Counted from the first letter of the stretch, positions 9,081-19,641 are shown. The stretch is 64,000 nt of DNA from Nocardioides perillae (GCF_013409425.1 NZ_JACCAC010000001.1:124001-188000), one strand, 5' to 3'. Notes: generated by a model not told the origin, from the sequence alone. Translations and numbers: made by a program.

Positions 9081-9143
9081 GTGCTGCCTGCCTTCTGTGT
9101 CCCGTGACCGTGGTTCGGTCACGCGTGTCCGGTGGTGCGAGTG

Positions 9144-9896
9144 TCACCTCGGCTCGGTCGCCACCTGGGCGGCCGCGGGCGAGGTCGCCCGAGTCTGGGG
9201 AGCGGTGCGGGCACCGCGGAGCGGGTCGAGGCGGCGCTGCACCCCGGCGGAGAGCAGCTCGAGCACGACCGCGACCGCCGCGACGACGAGCGCCCCGGCG
9301 ATGCCCCGACCGTAGTCGGAGTTGGCGAACCCGGCCGTGATCACCCGACCGAGGCCGGGCCCCGCCACCAGCGCGGCGATGGTCGCGGTGGCCCAGACCT
9401 GCACCAGGGCCAGGCGCACGCCCGCGGCGACGAGGGGCACGGCGAGCGGCAGCTCGATGCGGCGGAAGACCTGCCAGCCGCTCATGCCCATCCCGCGCGC
9501 CGACTCGACCACCTCGGCCGGCACCTCCCGCACCGCGGTGTAGCCCTGCGTGATGATCGGCGGCAGCGCGAAGAGCGCCAGGGCGATCAACGTCGCGAGC
9601 CCGGCACGGCCGTAGGGCCCGAGCGTGTCGTTGCCGGGCCAGTCGGCGGCGACCAGCAGCGCCAGGAGCGCGAAGGTCGGCACCGCACGCCCCACGTTGG
9701 AGACGTTGACGGCGAGGAAGCCGCCGCGACCGAGGTGGCCCAGCCACAGCGCCAGCGGCAGTCCGACGGCGAGCGCGGCGGCGAGCGCGGTGACGGTGAG
9801 GAGCAGCTGCTGCACGAGCAGCTGCAGCATCCCGCCGCGACCGGTCCAGCTGTCGGCAGCGAGGAGGTAGGCGAGGGCGTCGGACAGCACGCTCAC
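9144..9896 (-). CDS. Betaine-type ABC importer permease (second permease)
   Basis: 250 residues, about five or six membrane segments and the BPD-transport EAA loop (VVESARGMGMSGWQVFRRIELPLA). N-terminus QLLVQQLLLTVTALAAALAV and VGRAVPTFALLALLV are typical of OpuCB/OpuCD. The GTG start overlaps the stop of the upstream permease gene by GTGA. It ends 63 nt before the binding-protein ATG. The Ala/Thr-rich C-terminal tail looks cytoplasmic. Confidence 0.88.
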   Translation of the reverse strand: MSVLSDALAYLLAADSWTGRGGMLQLLVQQLLLTVTALAAALAVGLPLALWLGHLGRGGFLAVNVSNVGRAVPTFALLALLVAADWPGNDTLGPYGRAGLATLIALALFALPPIITQGYTAVREVPAEVVESARGMGMSGWQVFRRIELPLAVPLVAAGVRLALVQVWATATIAALVAGPGLGRVITAGFANSDYGRGIAGALVVAAVAVVLELLSAGVQRRLDPLRGARTAPQTRATSPAAAQVATEPR

Positions 9897-10606
9897 GTGC
9901 GCACCCCCCGGGTCCAGGGCGTGAGGGCGCGCTGGGCGAGCACGACCAGCGCGTCCAGGGCGAGCGCGATGAGCACGCACAGCACGGCCGCGGCCAGCAG
10001 CTGGGCCTTGAAGTCGGTGCTGACGCCGCTGCTGATCAGGTCGCCGAGCCCGCCCCACGACACGACGGTGCCGACGGTGGTGAGCGCGACGGTCGAGACC
10101 GCGGCGACGCGGAGCCCCGCCAGCATGACGGGCAGCGCGAGCGGCAGCTCCACGCGCAGCAGCAGCCGCGCCGGCGCGTAGCCCAGGCCGACCGCGGCCT
10201 CGCGGGTCTCCGCCGGCACCGAGCGCAGGCCGTCGAGCACCGCCCGCACGAGGATGGTGAGGGAGTAGAGCGCGAGCCCGATCACCACGGTCGTGGCGCT
10301 GAGCCCGGTGAAGGGGACCAGCAGCGGCAGCAGCGCGAGCGACGGGACGGCGTACAGGCTGGTGGACAGGCCCAGGACCGCCGCCTCCAGGCGCGGCGAG
10401 CGACGGGCGAGGAGCGCCAGCGGGAAGGCCAGCAGCACGGCCAGGACCAGGGCCGCCCCGGTGATGGCGAGGTGCTCCACGGCGGCGTCGCGCAGCTGGT
10501 CGCCGCGGTCGCGGAGGTAGTCGGCGCAGACCCACTCGTTGACGAACCGGCTGTAGCAGGCCGGGCCGGTGTCGGCCTCGGCCGCCCGCGGCGCCAGTAG
10601 GGTCAC
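9893..10606 (-). CDS. Betaine-type ABC importer permease (first permease)
   Basis: 237 residues if read from the GTG at 10606; an in-frame ATG at 10612 would add two. The conserved NEWVCADYLRDRGDQLRDAAV opening, then LAITGAALVLAVLLAFPLAL, LYAVPSLALLPLLVPF and the EAA loop (REAAVGLGYAPARLLLRVEL) identify an OpuCB/OpuCD-type permease. The 10606 start is preferred because TAGCGT lies 8 nt before it, inside the divergent ATPase coding sequence. Forms an operon with the next permease and the lipoprotein. Confidence 0.86.
   Translation of the reverse strand: MTLLAPRAAEADTGPACYSRFVNEWVCADYLRDRGDQLRDAAVEHLAITGAALVLAVLLAFPLALLARRSPRLEAAVLGLSTSLYAVPSLALLPLLVPFTGLSATTVVIGLALYSLTILVRAVLDGLRSVPAETREAAVGLGYAPARLLLRVELPLALPVMLAGLRVAAVSTVALTTVGTVVSWGGLGDLISSGVSTDFKAQLLAAAVLCVLIALALDALVVLAQRALTPWTRGVRT
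10598..10603 (+). promoter_or_regulatory. -10 hexamer TAGGGT of the importer ATPase gene
   Basis: TAGGGT lies 7 nt before the ATG at 10611, and it also lies inside the divergent permease coding sequence. Confidence 0.6.
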
Positions 10607-10610
10607 GGGC

Positions 10611-11666
10611 ATGGACGCTACAGGGCCGGTCACGGACCAGCCGGCCATCCGTCTCGAGGGCGTCGGCAAGACCTACCCCGACGGGACCGTGGCGGTGCAG
10701 GCGCTCGACCTCGAGGTCCGGCGCGGCGAGCTGGTGTGCCTGGTCGGCCCGTCCGGCTGCGGCAAGTCGACGACGCTGAAGATGGTCAACCGGCTCATCG
10801 AGCCCACGAGCGGCCGGATCCTGCTCGACGGGCGCGACGTGACGCGCACCGACCCGGTGCGGCTGCGCCGCGAGATCGGCTACGTCATCCAGCAGGTCGG
10901 GCTCTTCCCGCACCAGAGCGTGCTCGCCAACGTCATGACCGTGCCGCTGCTCCTGGGCGAGCCGAAGCGGGTGGCGCGCGAGCGCGCGGCCGAGCTGCTC
11001 GAGACCGTCGGCCTCGAGGTCGCGACCTACGGCGAGCGCTACCCCCACCAGCTCTCCGGCGGTCAGCGCCAGCGCGTGGGCGTGGCGCGCGCCCTGGCCG
11101 CGAACCCGCCGCTGCTGCTGATGGACGAGCCCTTCGGCGCCGTCGACCCGGTCGTGCGGGTGCGGCTGCAGGACGAGTTCCTGCGGCTGCAGCGCGAGCT
11201 GGGCAAGACCGTCGTCATGGTGACCCACGACATCGACGAGGCCGTGCGGCTCGGCGACCGGGTCGCCGTCTTCGCCGAGGGCGGGCGACTGGCGCAGTAC
11301 GACGTACCCGCCGCCGTCCTGGGCGAGCCCGCCGACGACTTCGTGGCCGGCTTCGTCGGCGCGTCGCGCGGGCTGCGCCGGCTCGCGGTCACCCCGGTCA
11401 GCGAGGAGCACCTCGAGCCGCTCGGCGAGCGGACCGCGGGAGAGCTCGCGGGCACGCTCGACCTGGCCTCCGCCTCGCCGACCCTGGAGGACGCCCTGGG
11501 CCTGCTGATGCGCGACGACCGGGCGGTCGTCGGCGTGCGGCGGGGCGCGACCTTCCTGGGCGTGCTCACCCCGGCCGGGGTGCACCGGGCGCTGCGCGCG
11601 AGCGTGGCCGAGGGTGCCGCGACGGCGGCGGGAGCGGCGGCGGGAGCGGCGGCGCCCGCCGAGTGA
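10611..11666 (+). CDS. Glycine betaine/choline-type ABC importer ATPase
   Basis: 351 residues. Walker A GPSGCGKST (46-54), Q-loop in YVIQQVGLFPHQSV, signature LSGGQRQRV (about 147), Walker B LLLMDEPFG (about 167) and the MVTHD switch. After the nucleotide-binding domain (about 245 residues) comes a roughly 100-residue tail with ASPTLEDALGLLMRDDRAVVGV, a CBS-like regulatory element known in OpuA/OpuC-type ATPases. The far C-terminus is an Ala/Gly repeat. The ATG at 10611 is preferred over the longer frame because of TAGGGT 7 nt upstream. Divergent from its permease operon. Confidence 0.92.
   Translation: MDATGPVTDQPAIRLEGVGKTYPDGTVAVQALDLEVRRGELVCLVGPSGCGKSTTLKMVNRLIEPTSGRILLDGRDVTRTDPVRLRREIGYVIQQVGLFPHQSVLANVMTVPLLLGEPKRVARERAAELLETVGLEVATYGERYPHQLSGGQRQRVGVARALAANPPLLLMDEPFGAVDPVVRVRLQDEFLRLQRELGKTVVMVTHDIDEAVRLGDRVAVFAEGGRLAQYDVPAAVLGEPADDFVAGFVGASRGLRRLAVTPVSEEHLEPLGERTAGELAGTLDLASASPTLEDALGLLMRDDRAVVGVRRGATFLGVLTPAGVHRALRASVAEGAATAAGAAAGAAAPAE
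10615..10620 (-). promoter_or_regulatory. -10 hexamer TAGCGT of the permease operon
   Basis: TAGCGT lies 8 nt before the GTG at 10606 on the minus strand and falls within the first codons of the divergent ATPase gene, so the two promoters interlock. Confidence 0.5.
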
Positions 11667-11674
11667 CGCGGTGC

Positions 11675-11702
11675 GCACCCCTCAGGTGGCGGTGAGGGGT
11701 GC
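11675..11702. terminator. Bidirectional hairpin between ATPase and GNAT genes
   Basis: Perfect 10-bp arms GCACCCCTCA / TGAGGGGTGC with an 8-nt loop, sitting between two convergent genes. There is no T-run, as is usual in high-GC actinomycetes. Confidence 0.65.
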
Positions 11703-11710
11703 CGGACGCG

Positions 11711-12832
11711 TCACTCGACCGGCACGTCCTTGTGCCACGACTCCGTGACGTAGCGGGTCTGCCAGCCCATGCTCACGTAGAGCCCGTCGGCGCCGGTCGA
11801 GGAGCTCGCGTCGACCTCGAGGCCGACGCGGTCGCGGCCGCGCGCCGCGGCGTCGGCCACCACCGTGCGCAGCAGCCCCTTGGCCACGCCCCGCCCGCGG
11901 GCGGAGGCGAGCACGCCGAGGTACTCGACGTACGAGCCGTCGGGGCCGTCCTCGGACTCGAGGTGGGTGCCGACGAGCGCACCGCACGGCTCGGGGGTGC
12001 CGCCGTGGCCGGCGCGGGCCTCGTCGTCGACGCGCTCGGCGAGCCACCAGTGGTCCCAGCGGTGGCCCGGGTCCTCCCGCAGGCGGTGGACGAACTCGCC
12101 GAAGGTCTCCTCGCGGGAGTTGAAGTGGTCGGTGAACGCCCCCTCGAGCACCTCGTGGACCGCGCGGAGGTCGTCGACGTCGGGCATCCCGGTGCGCACC
12201 CCGTCGACCTCCTCGCGGCGCACGAGGCGGAAGCGCACGCCGCGGGCCTCCCACGTCACCGGGTCGGGCACCAGGTCGGCCTCGGCCGCCTCGACCGGGC
12301 GGCTCATCTGCCACCACTCGCGCACGCGCTCGAAGCCCGCCGCGGCCAGCCACCGGTGCTGCCGGTCGTCACCGGCGAAGGCACCGGTGTCGATCTGCTG
12401 CACCGGCAGGCCGCGCGCGGCGCCGACCTCGCGCGCCTGCGCCTCGGCCCAGGCGAAGAGCACCTCCGAGCAGCGCTGCGCGACGTCGTCGCGCAGGTCG
12501 CGGGCCACGACGTGGGAGTAGAGCATCCGCCCGGCCGCGCGGTCGTGCACGCTGCCCCACGCGCGGACGTCACCGCGCCGGTCGCGGACGAGGAGGTTCT
12601 CGCGGGTGCGCACGCCCACCTCGGAGATCTCGACCAGCACCGTGTCGTCGTCGGCCGAGGCCCACCCGCGGGCCGCCTCCTCGTGGGCGCGCAGCAGGTG
12701 CACGAGCGCCGCGACGTCGGCGGGGTCACCCGGGTCGGGCGCGGCCACGGACCACCCGTCCGGCAGCCCGTGCCCGTCGGGCAGCACCTCGTCGGGGTCG
12801 GACTCGAACCGGTTCTCCGCTGGGATCGCCAC
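11711..12832 (-). CDS. Tandem-GNAT acetyltransferase
   Basis: 373 residues with two GNAT-like halves: the first about residues 25-185 (a degenerate domain around LLVRDRRGDVRAWGSVHD), the second about 190-373 with the acetyl-CoA loop LGVLASARGRGVAKGLL (RGRGVA) and the terminal GADGLYVSMGWQTRYV (yxxxGF-type) strand. The architecture is like MshD (mycothiol synthase), but identity is not claimed. The GTG at 12832 is chosen because TAGGTT lies 8 nt upstream; the longer frame to 12985 would run through a large palindrome. Confidence 0.78.
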   Translation of the reverse strand: MAIPAENRFESDPDEVLPDGHGLPDGWSVAAPDPGDPADVAALVHLLRAHEEAARGWASADDDTVLVEISEVGVRTRENLLVRDRRGDVRAWGSVHDRAAGRMLYSHVVARDLRDDVAQRCSEVLFAWAEAQAREVGAARGLPVQQIDTGAFAGDDRQHRWLAAAGFERVREWWQMSRPVEAAEADLVPDPVTWEARGVRFRLVRREEVDGVRTGMPDVDDLRAVHEVLEGAFTDHFNSREETFGEFVHRLREDPGHRWDHWWLAERVDDEARAGHGGTPEPCGALVGTHLESEDGPDGSYVEYLGVLASARGRGVAKGLLRTVVADAAARGRDRVGLEVDASSSTGADGLYVSMGWQTRYVTESWHKDVPVE

Positions 12833-12840
12833 GACGTTCG

Positions 12841-12846
12841 AACCTA
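12841..12846 (-). promoter_or_regulatory. -10 hexamer TAGGTT of the tandem-GNAT gene
   Basis: TAGGTT lies 8 nt before the GTG at 12832; this sets the start codon choice. Confidence 0.55.
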
Positions 12847-12948
12847 CCCGGCGCGCCGAGCGCGCCTCCACCCGGTCGTGGGCGCGGCGCAGGTTCGGCG
12901 CGGGCCGGGCGGGGCCAGGCGAAGGGCCGAGCACGCCGCTTGTGGCCC

Positions 12949-12996
12949 GACTCCTGCACTGGTGGCCCGAGTTCTCGGGGCACAAGTGCAGGAGTC
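12949..12996. repeat. Large two-part palindrome
   Basis: Outer arms GACTCCTGCACT (12949-12960) and AGTGCAGGAGTC (12985-12996) match perfectly over 12 bp. An inner hairpin CCCGAG-TT-CTCGGG (12966-12979) sits in the loop. It lies 38 nt after the stop of the 13034 gene (minus strand) and could be its terminator, or a small mobile palindromic repeat. Confidence 0.7.
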
Positions 12997-13033
12997 ACCG
13001 GTCAGCCGGGGACCCCTGCACCGAGGAGGAGGG

Positions 13034-13726
13034 TCAGGCGTGCTTGCGCGCGGGCTCGGCGGCGGCGGCCTGCCAGGCCTGCAGCTCGGCCCGGACGGTG
13101 TCGCGCTCGGTGCGCACTGCGTGCAGCTCGGCCTCGAGGGCGGCGACCCGCTCGGCGCCGCGCGCGGCCTCGGCCTCCAGCTGCCGCTCGGCCTCGACCT
13201 CGAGGGCCTGCAGGTCGGCCAGCGACCGCGAGGCCCGCGCCTCGGCCTGCTCGGCGCGGCGGGCCTCGGCGCCCAGGCGGCGCCGGACGTCGGCGACGGA
13301 GCGCTGGGCCTCGCCCAGCTCGCCCTCGAGCTGGCGCAGCGCGGTCTCGCGCTCCTCGACCTTCAGGGTCATGGCCTCCGCGAACGCCGCGCCCTCGAGC
13401 GCCCGGCGCTCGGTGAGGATGCGGTAGTCCTGCGCCTGCTCCGCGCGGTCGCGGGCGGCGTCGCGGCGCGCCTGCGCCAGCTCGGTGTGGGTGATGCGGG
13501 TGGCCGCGGCGCCCAGCAGCACGGCCAGGGCGGCCGCCAGCGCGACCGCGGAGAAGGAGCCGGTGGGCACGCTCGCCGCGACGACCGCCGCGGCGAGCAC
13601 GAGGAGGCCGGCGGCGACGGTCAGGCGGGTGCTGCGCTGCCGACGACGAGCCGAGGAGGCCGAGGAGGCCGAGGAGGTGGTGCGCGCCGGCCGGGTCTCG
13701 ACCGGGCCGTCCTGGGGGGAAGCCAT
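13034..13726 (-). CDS. Two-TM coiled-coil membrane protein, function unknown
   Basis: 230 residues from the ATG at 13726. A short polar N-terminus is followed by two close membrane helices (LTVAAGLLVLAAAVVAAS and AVALAAALAVLLGAAA, about residues 37-75) and a long Glu/Arg/Ala coiled coil (about 80-215) with heptad-like spacing. No enzymatic motif. The start is supported by TAGCCT 7 nt upstream. It follows the DUF3180 gene and could act as a membrane-tethered scaffold, which is a guess from shape only. Confidence 0.7.
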   Translation of the reverse strand: MASPQDGPVETRPARTTSSASSASSARRRQRSTRLTVAAGLLVLAAAVVAASVPTGSFSAVALAAALAVLLGAAATRITHTELAQARRDAARDRAEQAQDYRILTERRALEGAAFAEAMTLKVEERETALRQLEGELGEAQRSVADVRRRLGAEARRAEQAEARASRSLADLQALEVEAERQLEAEAARGAERVAALEAELHAVRTERDTVRAELQAWQAAAAEPARKHA

Positions 13727-13733
13727 GCGCACC

Positions 13734-13739
13734 AGGCTA
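13734..13739 (-). promoter_or_regulatory. -10 hexamer TAGCCT overlapping the DUF3180 stop codon
   Basis: TAGCCT lies 7 nt before the ATG at 13726. Its first three bases are the TAG stop codon (13739-13737) of the upstream gene. Confidence 0.55.
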
Positions 13740-14255
13740 GGCGTCACGGTCCTCCGGAGGGACGCGACACGCGCGCTCGAGGAGCAGGGCGACCGCGACG
13801 AGGGCCACAGCGGCGGCCGCCGCCGCGAGCGAGCGCAGCAGCTCGCCGTCGGCCCGCTCCGAGGTGAGCCCGAGCCAGCTGACGGCGTAGCCGGTGTAGC
13901 CACCGGCCGTCAGGGCCCCGACGAGCGCCGACGCGCGGGCCAGGACGAGGCGGCTGACGGCCTGGTGCGGCTCGAGCCGCTCCCCGCGCACCTGCAGGGC
14001 GCGGTGGGTGACGCGGGCGACGAGCCCCACGAGCAGCGCCAGCAGGCCGAGCGCGGCCACCTGCCGCCACAGCACCGGCGGGGCGGAGCCGAGGAGCTCG
14101 ACGCCGACCGGGCGCAGCAGCCAGCCCCCGACGAGCCCGGCCCCCGCCCACGGCGCGAGAACCGCGCCGGTGGTGGGGCGCAGGGTGCCGCGCGGCGGCT
14201 CGGGGTCACCGGGCTGCCCCGGCGGCCCGGGCCGGCCCGGCGGCAGGCTCGTCAC
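13737..14255 (-). CDS. DUF3180 membrane protein
   Basis: 172 residues: Pro/Gly-rich N-terminus, then four hydrophobic segments (about residues 35-50, 64-80, 104-125 and 137-158). The region TTGAVLAPWAGAGLVGGWLL fits DUF3180, a family that follows folK in many actinobacteria, including Mycobacterium (Rv3605c). Function unknown. The GTG start overlaps the folK stop (GTGA), so it is the last gene of the folE-folP-folB-folK operon. Confidence 0.8.
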   Translation of the reverse strand: MTSLPPGRPGPPGQPGDPEPPRGTLRPTTGAVLAPWAGAGLVGGWLLRPVGVELLGSAPPVLWRQVAALGLLALLVGLVARVTHRALQVRGERLEPHQAVSRLVLARASALVGALTAGGYTGYAVSWLGLTSERADGELLRSLAAAAAAVALVAVALLLERACRVPPEDRDA

Positions 14256-14821
14256 TGCAGCTGCAGCTCGAGGTCCTCGCGCAGCACCGTGCCGTGGTCG
14301 TGGGCCTTCTCGAGCAGCTCGGCGACCGGGCCGTGGTCGGGCAGCACCGCGTCGGGCTCGAGGTCGTGCCACGGGCGCAGCACGAACGCGCGCTCGGCGG
14401 CCCGGGGGTGCGGCAGGCGCAGGAAGTCCTCGTTGCTGCGGCGGTCACCGACGACGATCAGGTCGACGTCGAGCGTGCGGGGCGCGTTGCGCTCACCGGT
14501 GCGCTCGCGGTCGAAGGCGTCCTCGATGGCCAGGCAGCGGTCCATGAGCCGCTTGGCGGGCAAGGTGGTGTCGAGCAGCACGACGGCGTTGAGGAACGGC
14601 TTGGCCTCCGGCGGGCAGTCGACCGGCGTGGTCTCGTAGACGCCCGAGACCGAGGTGAGCCACACGTCGGGGGTGTCGGCGAGGGCGTCGACCGCGCCCT
14701 GCAGGCTCGCCATCCGCTCGCCGAGGTTGGACCCGAGCGCGACGACGACCCGACGGATCGGGTGCATCTCACCGGTCAGCGCGTCCGCGTCGACGATGTG
14801 CGGGTTGGGGGTCTCAGTCAC
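14252..14821 (-). CDS. folK: HPPK, hydroxymethyl-dihydropterin pyrophosphokinase
   Basis: 189 residues. ATP-dependent pyrophosphorylation of 6-hydroxymethyl-7,8-dihydropterin in folate synthesis. Motifs: VVVALGSNLGERMASLQ (about 26-42), PFLNAVVLLDT, RTLDVDLIVVGD (metal-binding Asp pair) and LPHPRAAERAFVLRPWHDL. The GTG at 14821 overlaps the folB stop. The longer frame starting at 14914 would lie inside folB, so it is rejected. An N-terminal extension of about 20 residues is present. Confidence 0.95.
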   Translation of the reverse strand: MTETPNPHIVDADALTGEMHPIRRVVVALGSNLGERMASLQGAVDALADTPDVWLTSVSGVYETTPVDCPPEAKPFLNAVVLLDTTLPAKRLMDRCLAIEDAFDRERTGERNAPRTLDVDLIVVGDRRSNEDFLRLPHPRAAERAFVLRPWHDLEPDAVLPDHGPVAELLEKAHDHGTVLREDLELQLQ

Positions 14822-15186
14822 GTGGTGCCTCGCGTCCGTGTGATCGTCAGCGTGACGTCCGAGAACGTCGCGTCGATGGGGGCATCCGGCTTGTGCACGG
14901 TCACCCGGCACCATTCAACACGGCTCTGCCTGAGGCAGACTCCCGCGATGCGCTCGGCCAGGGTCTCGATCAGGTCGACCGGATCGGTCTCCACGGCGGC
15001 CTTCACCGCCGCCACGAGACTTCCGTAGTCGACGGTGTCCTGCAAGTCGTCGGAGGCCGCCGCCGGAGCCGTGTCGACGCCCAGGCACAGGTCGAGCACG
15101 AAGGTCTGGCCGTCGCGCCGCTCCTCGGGGAAGACCCCGTGGTGGCCCCAGCACTCGATGCCGGTCACGCTCAGCTCGTCGCTCAC
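14818..15186 (-). CDS. folB: Dihydroneopterin aldolase
   Basis: 122 residues. Cleaves dihydroneopterin to 6-hydroxymethyl-dihydropterin. The motifs ECWGHHGVFPEERRDGQ and DTVDYGSLVAAVK, the catalytic-lysine region VHKPDAPI and the length all fit FolB. The GTG start at 15186 has GGAGGAGG about 4-11 nt upstream, 13 nt after the folP stop. One of the few internal operon starts here with a clear ribosome site rather than a GTGA overlap. Confidence 0.95.
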   Translation of the reverse strand: MSDELSVTGIECWGHHGVFPEERRDGQTFVLDLCLGVDTAPAAASDDLQDTVDYGSLVAAVKAAVETDPVDLIETLAERIAGVCLRQSRVEWCRVTVHKPDAPIDATFSDVTLTITRTRGTT

Positions 15187-15199
15187 GCCGCCTCCTCCG

Positions 15200-16126
15200 T
15201 CACGTCGTCGACCCCTCGCCCGGCCCGGTCGTCGCGCCGGGCCCCGGTGGCCGGCGGTCGTCCCCCGAGCCTGCCGCACCGGTCTGCTCGGCCGCGAGCC
15301 GGCCCACCACCGCGAGGGCGTCGCGGGTGGCGCGCACGTCGTGCACGCGCAGGCCCCAGACGCCGCGCAGCGCGAGCAGCGCCACCAGGGCCGTGTGGGC
15401 GGCCTCCCGCTCCCCCACCGGCCGGGGGGTGCCGTCGGCGCCGGCGAGCAGCCGCCCGAGGAAGGCCTTGCGGCTCGCGCCGACGAGCAGCGGACGCCCG
15501 AGGGCGGCCACGTCGTCGAGGCCGGCGAGCAGCGCCCAGTTGTGCTCGGCCGTCTTGGCGAAGCCCAGGCCCGGGTCGAGGACGACCCGCTCGGCGGGCA
15601 CCCCGGCCGCCACCGCGGCCTCGAGCCGCTCGCCCAGGGCGGCGCTCACCTCGGCGACGACGCCGCCGGGCGCGTCGTAGGAGGCGAAGTCCTGCATGCG
15701 GTCGCTGTGCGCGCGCCAGTGCATCGCGACGTACGCCGCACCCGACGCGGCGACAGCGGGCAGCATGTCGGCGTCGGCGAGCCCGCCCGAGACGTCGTTG
15801 ACGAGCGCGGCGCCCGCCTCGACCGCGGCGGCGGCGACCTCCGCGCGCATGGTGTCGACCGAGACCACGACGCCGTCGGCGGCCAGGGCCTCGACGACCG
15901 GGAGCACCCGGCGCAGCTCCTCGGCCAGGGGCGGCCGCTCGGCTCCCGGACGGGTCGACTCGCCGCCGACGTCGACGACGTCGGCTCCGTCGGCCACCAG
16001 GGCGCGCCCGTGGGCGAGGGCGGCCTCCGGGTCGCTCCACCGGCCCCCGTCGGAGAACGAGTCGGGCGTGACGTTGAGGACGCCCACCACCAGCGGCAGG
16101 CCGTCGCGCCCGGCCGGCAGGGTCAC
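15200..16126 (-). CDS. folP: Dihydropteroate synthase
   Basis: 308 residues. Condenses hydroxymethyl-dihydropterin pyrophosphate with p-aminobenzoate; the target of sulfonamides. Motifs: [44 protein letters not shown] (an MHxR variant), [14 protein letters not shown] and GASRKAFLG. The GTG overlaps the folE stop (GTGA). The C-terminus has a roughly 25-residue Gly/Pro-rich tail not needed for catalysis. Confidence 0.96.
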   Translation of the reverse strand: MTLPAGRDGLPLVVGVLNVTPDSFSDGGRWSDPEAALAHGRALVADGADVVDVGGESTRPGAERPPLAEELRRVLPVVEALAADGVVVSVDTMRAEVAAAAVEAGAALVNDVSGGLADADMLPAVAASGAAYVAMHWRAHSDRMQDFASYDAPGGVVAEVSAALGERLEAAVAAGVPAERVVLDPGLGFAKTAEHNWALLAGLDDVAALGRPLLVGASRKAFLGRLLAGADGTPRPVGEREAAHTALVALLALRGVWGLRVHDVRATRDALAVVGRLAAEQTGAAGSGDDRRPPGPGATTGPGEGSTT

Positions 16127-16742
16127 CGGCGCGAGTGGATCAGCGCCATGGCCTCCGCGCGGGTGGCGGCGTCGTGCATCTGGCCGCGGACCGCCGAGGT
16201 GATGGTGCGCGCGCCCGCCTTGCGCACGCCGCGCATCGTCATGCAGAGGTGCTCGGCCTCGATGACGACGATGCAGCCCTTCGCCTCGAGGATCCCCATG
16301 AGGGAGTCGGCGACCTGGGTGGTCAGCCGCTCCTGCACCTGCGGGCGCTTGGCGTAGACGTCGACCAGGCGGGCGAGCTTCGACAGGCCGGTGATCTTGC
16401 CGCTGTCGGCCGGGATGTAGCCGACGTGGGCGACCCCGGTGAAGGGCACCAGGTGGTGCTCGCACATCGACCACAGCTCGATGTCGCGCACCAGCACCAT
16501 CTCGTCGTGGCCGAGGTCGAAGGTCGTCGAGAGCACCTCCTGCGGCGTCATCCGCAGCCCGGCGGTGACCTCGGCGTAGGCGCGGGCCACCCGGGCCGGG
16601 GTGTCGCGCAGGCCCTCGCGGTCGGGGTCCTCGCCGATGGCGAGGAGCAGCTCGCGCACGGCCGCCTCGGCGCGCGCGTGGTCGAAGTCGGGGACCTCCG
16701 CCGGGTCCACCTCCGGCAGACCGATGGGGTCGACCACGGTGC

Positions 16743-16746
<4 letters not shown>
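16123..16746 (-). CDS. folE: GTP cyclohydrolase I
   Basis: 207 residues. Converts GTP to dihydroneopterin triphosphate, the first step of folate synthesis. The zinc ligands are visible as Cys95 and His98 in SMCEHH and Cys168 in [33 protein letters not shown] is the standard core. The GTG overlaps the stop of ftsH (GTGA), so folate genes are co-transcribed with the protease, as in Mycobacterium. Confidence 0.97.
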
Positions 16747-18860
<2,114 letters not shown>

Positions 18861-18937
18861 AGGCTTCTCTCACACGTGGGAAGACGGCTCACGGGCCGCA
18901 GCGGAGGGTCTCCGCAGGGGGTGTCCCCCGGGTCTCG

Positions 18938-18943
18938 ACGGTA
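18938..18943 (-). promoter_or_regulatory. Possible -10 TACCGT of the ftsH-fol operon
   Basis: A TAnnnT hexamer about 75 nt before the ftsH GTG; it would give a leader of roughly 70 nt carrying the GAGAGAAG ribosome site. Confidence 0.3.
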
Positions 18944-19034
18944 CACGCCGCCGCCCACCCGCCGGGTGCGGATCCGGCGCCGCGGCTGCGCTCTCAGCCG
19001 CAGGTCAGCGCGCGCTCAGGCCCCCCTCAGGGGC

Positions 19035-19586
19035 TCAGGCGTAGACGTGCGGTGCGAGGGTGCCGATGTCGCGCAGGTTGCGGTAGCGCTCCTGGTAGTC
19101 CAGGCCGTAGCCGACGACGAACTCGTTGGGGATGTCCCACCCGACGTACTTCGGCTCGACCGGCATCGACAGCGCCTCGGGCTTGCGCAGCAGCGTCGCG
19201 ATCTCGACGCTGGCGGGGTTGCGGCTCGAGAGGTTGGAGATCAGCCAGCTCAGCGTGAGGCCGGTGTCGATGATCTCGTCGACCACCAGCACGTGGCGCC
19301 CGGCGATGTCGGTGTCGAGGTCCTTGAGGATGCGCACGACGCCGCTGGACTTGGTGCCGGAGCCGTAGGACGACACCGCCATCCAGTCCATCTCCACGTG
19401 GCGGGTCATCGAGCGCGCGAGGTCGGCCATCACCATGACCGCGCCGCGCAGCACACCGACGAGCAGCAGCTCCTGGCCCTCGTAGTCGGCCTCGATGCGC
19501 TGGGCCATCTCGGCCACCTTGGCCTGGATCTCGGCCTCGGTGAACAGCACGTTGACGAGGTCGCTCTCGACGTGGGCGGCATCCAT
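19035..19586 (-). CDS. hpt: Hypoxanthine phosphoribosyltransferase
   Basis: 183 residues. Salvages hypoxanthine and guanine to nucleotides using PRPP. The PRPP-binding signature HVLVVDEIIDTGLTL (98-112), LLVGVLRGAVMVMADL (40-55), SSYGSGTKSSG flexible loop, and C-terminal FVVGYGLDYQERYRNL are typical. ATG at 19586 supported by TACCCT 7 nt upstream. Lies between tilS and ftsH in the same order as in many actinobacteria. Confidence 0.97.
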   Translation of the reverse strand: MDAAHVESDLVNVLFTEAEIQAKVAEMAQRIEADYEGQELLLVGVLRGAVMVMADLARSMTRHVEMDWMAVSSYGSGTKSSGVVRILKDLDTDIAGRHVLVVDEIIDTGLTLSWLISNLSSRNPASVEIATLLRKPEALSMPVEPKYVGWDIPNEFVVGYGLDYQERYRNLRDIGTLAPHVYA

Positions 19587-19593
19587 GGCCCCG

Positions 19594-19599
19594 AGGGTA
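19594..19599 (-). promoter_or_regulatory. -10 hexamer TACCCT of hpt (leaderless)
   Basis: TACCCT lies 7 nt before the hpt ATG, in the short gap after tilS. Confidence 0.55.
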
Positions 19600-19641
19600 C
19601 GGCGTGCCCTCGGGCCGCGCGCCGGGCGGTGGGCCGCTGCG

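Noticed and set aside
15209-15218. ACCCCTCGCC near the folP end as another repeat unit
   Set aside because: A single short match in coding sequence, without a second unit.
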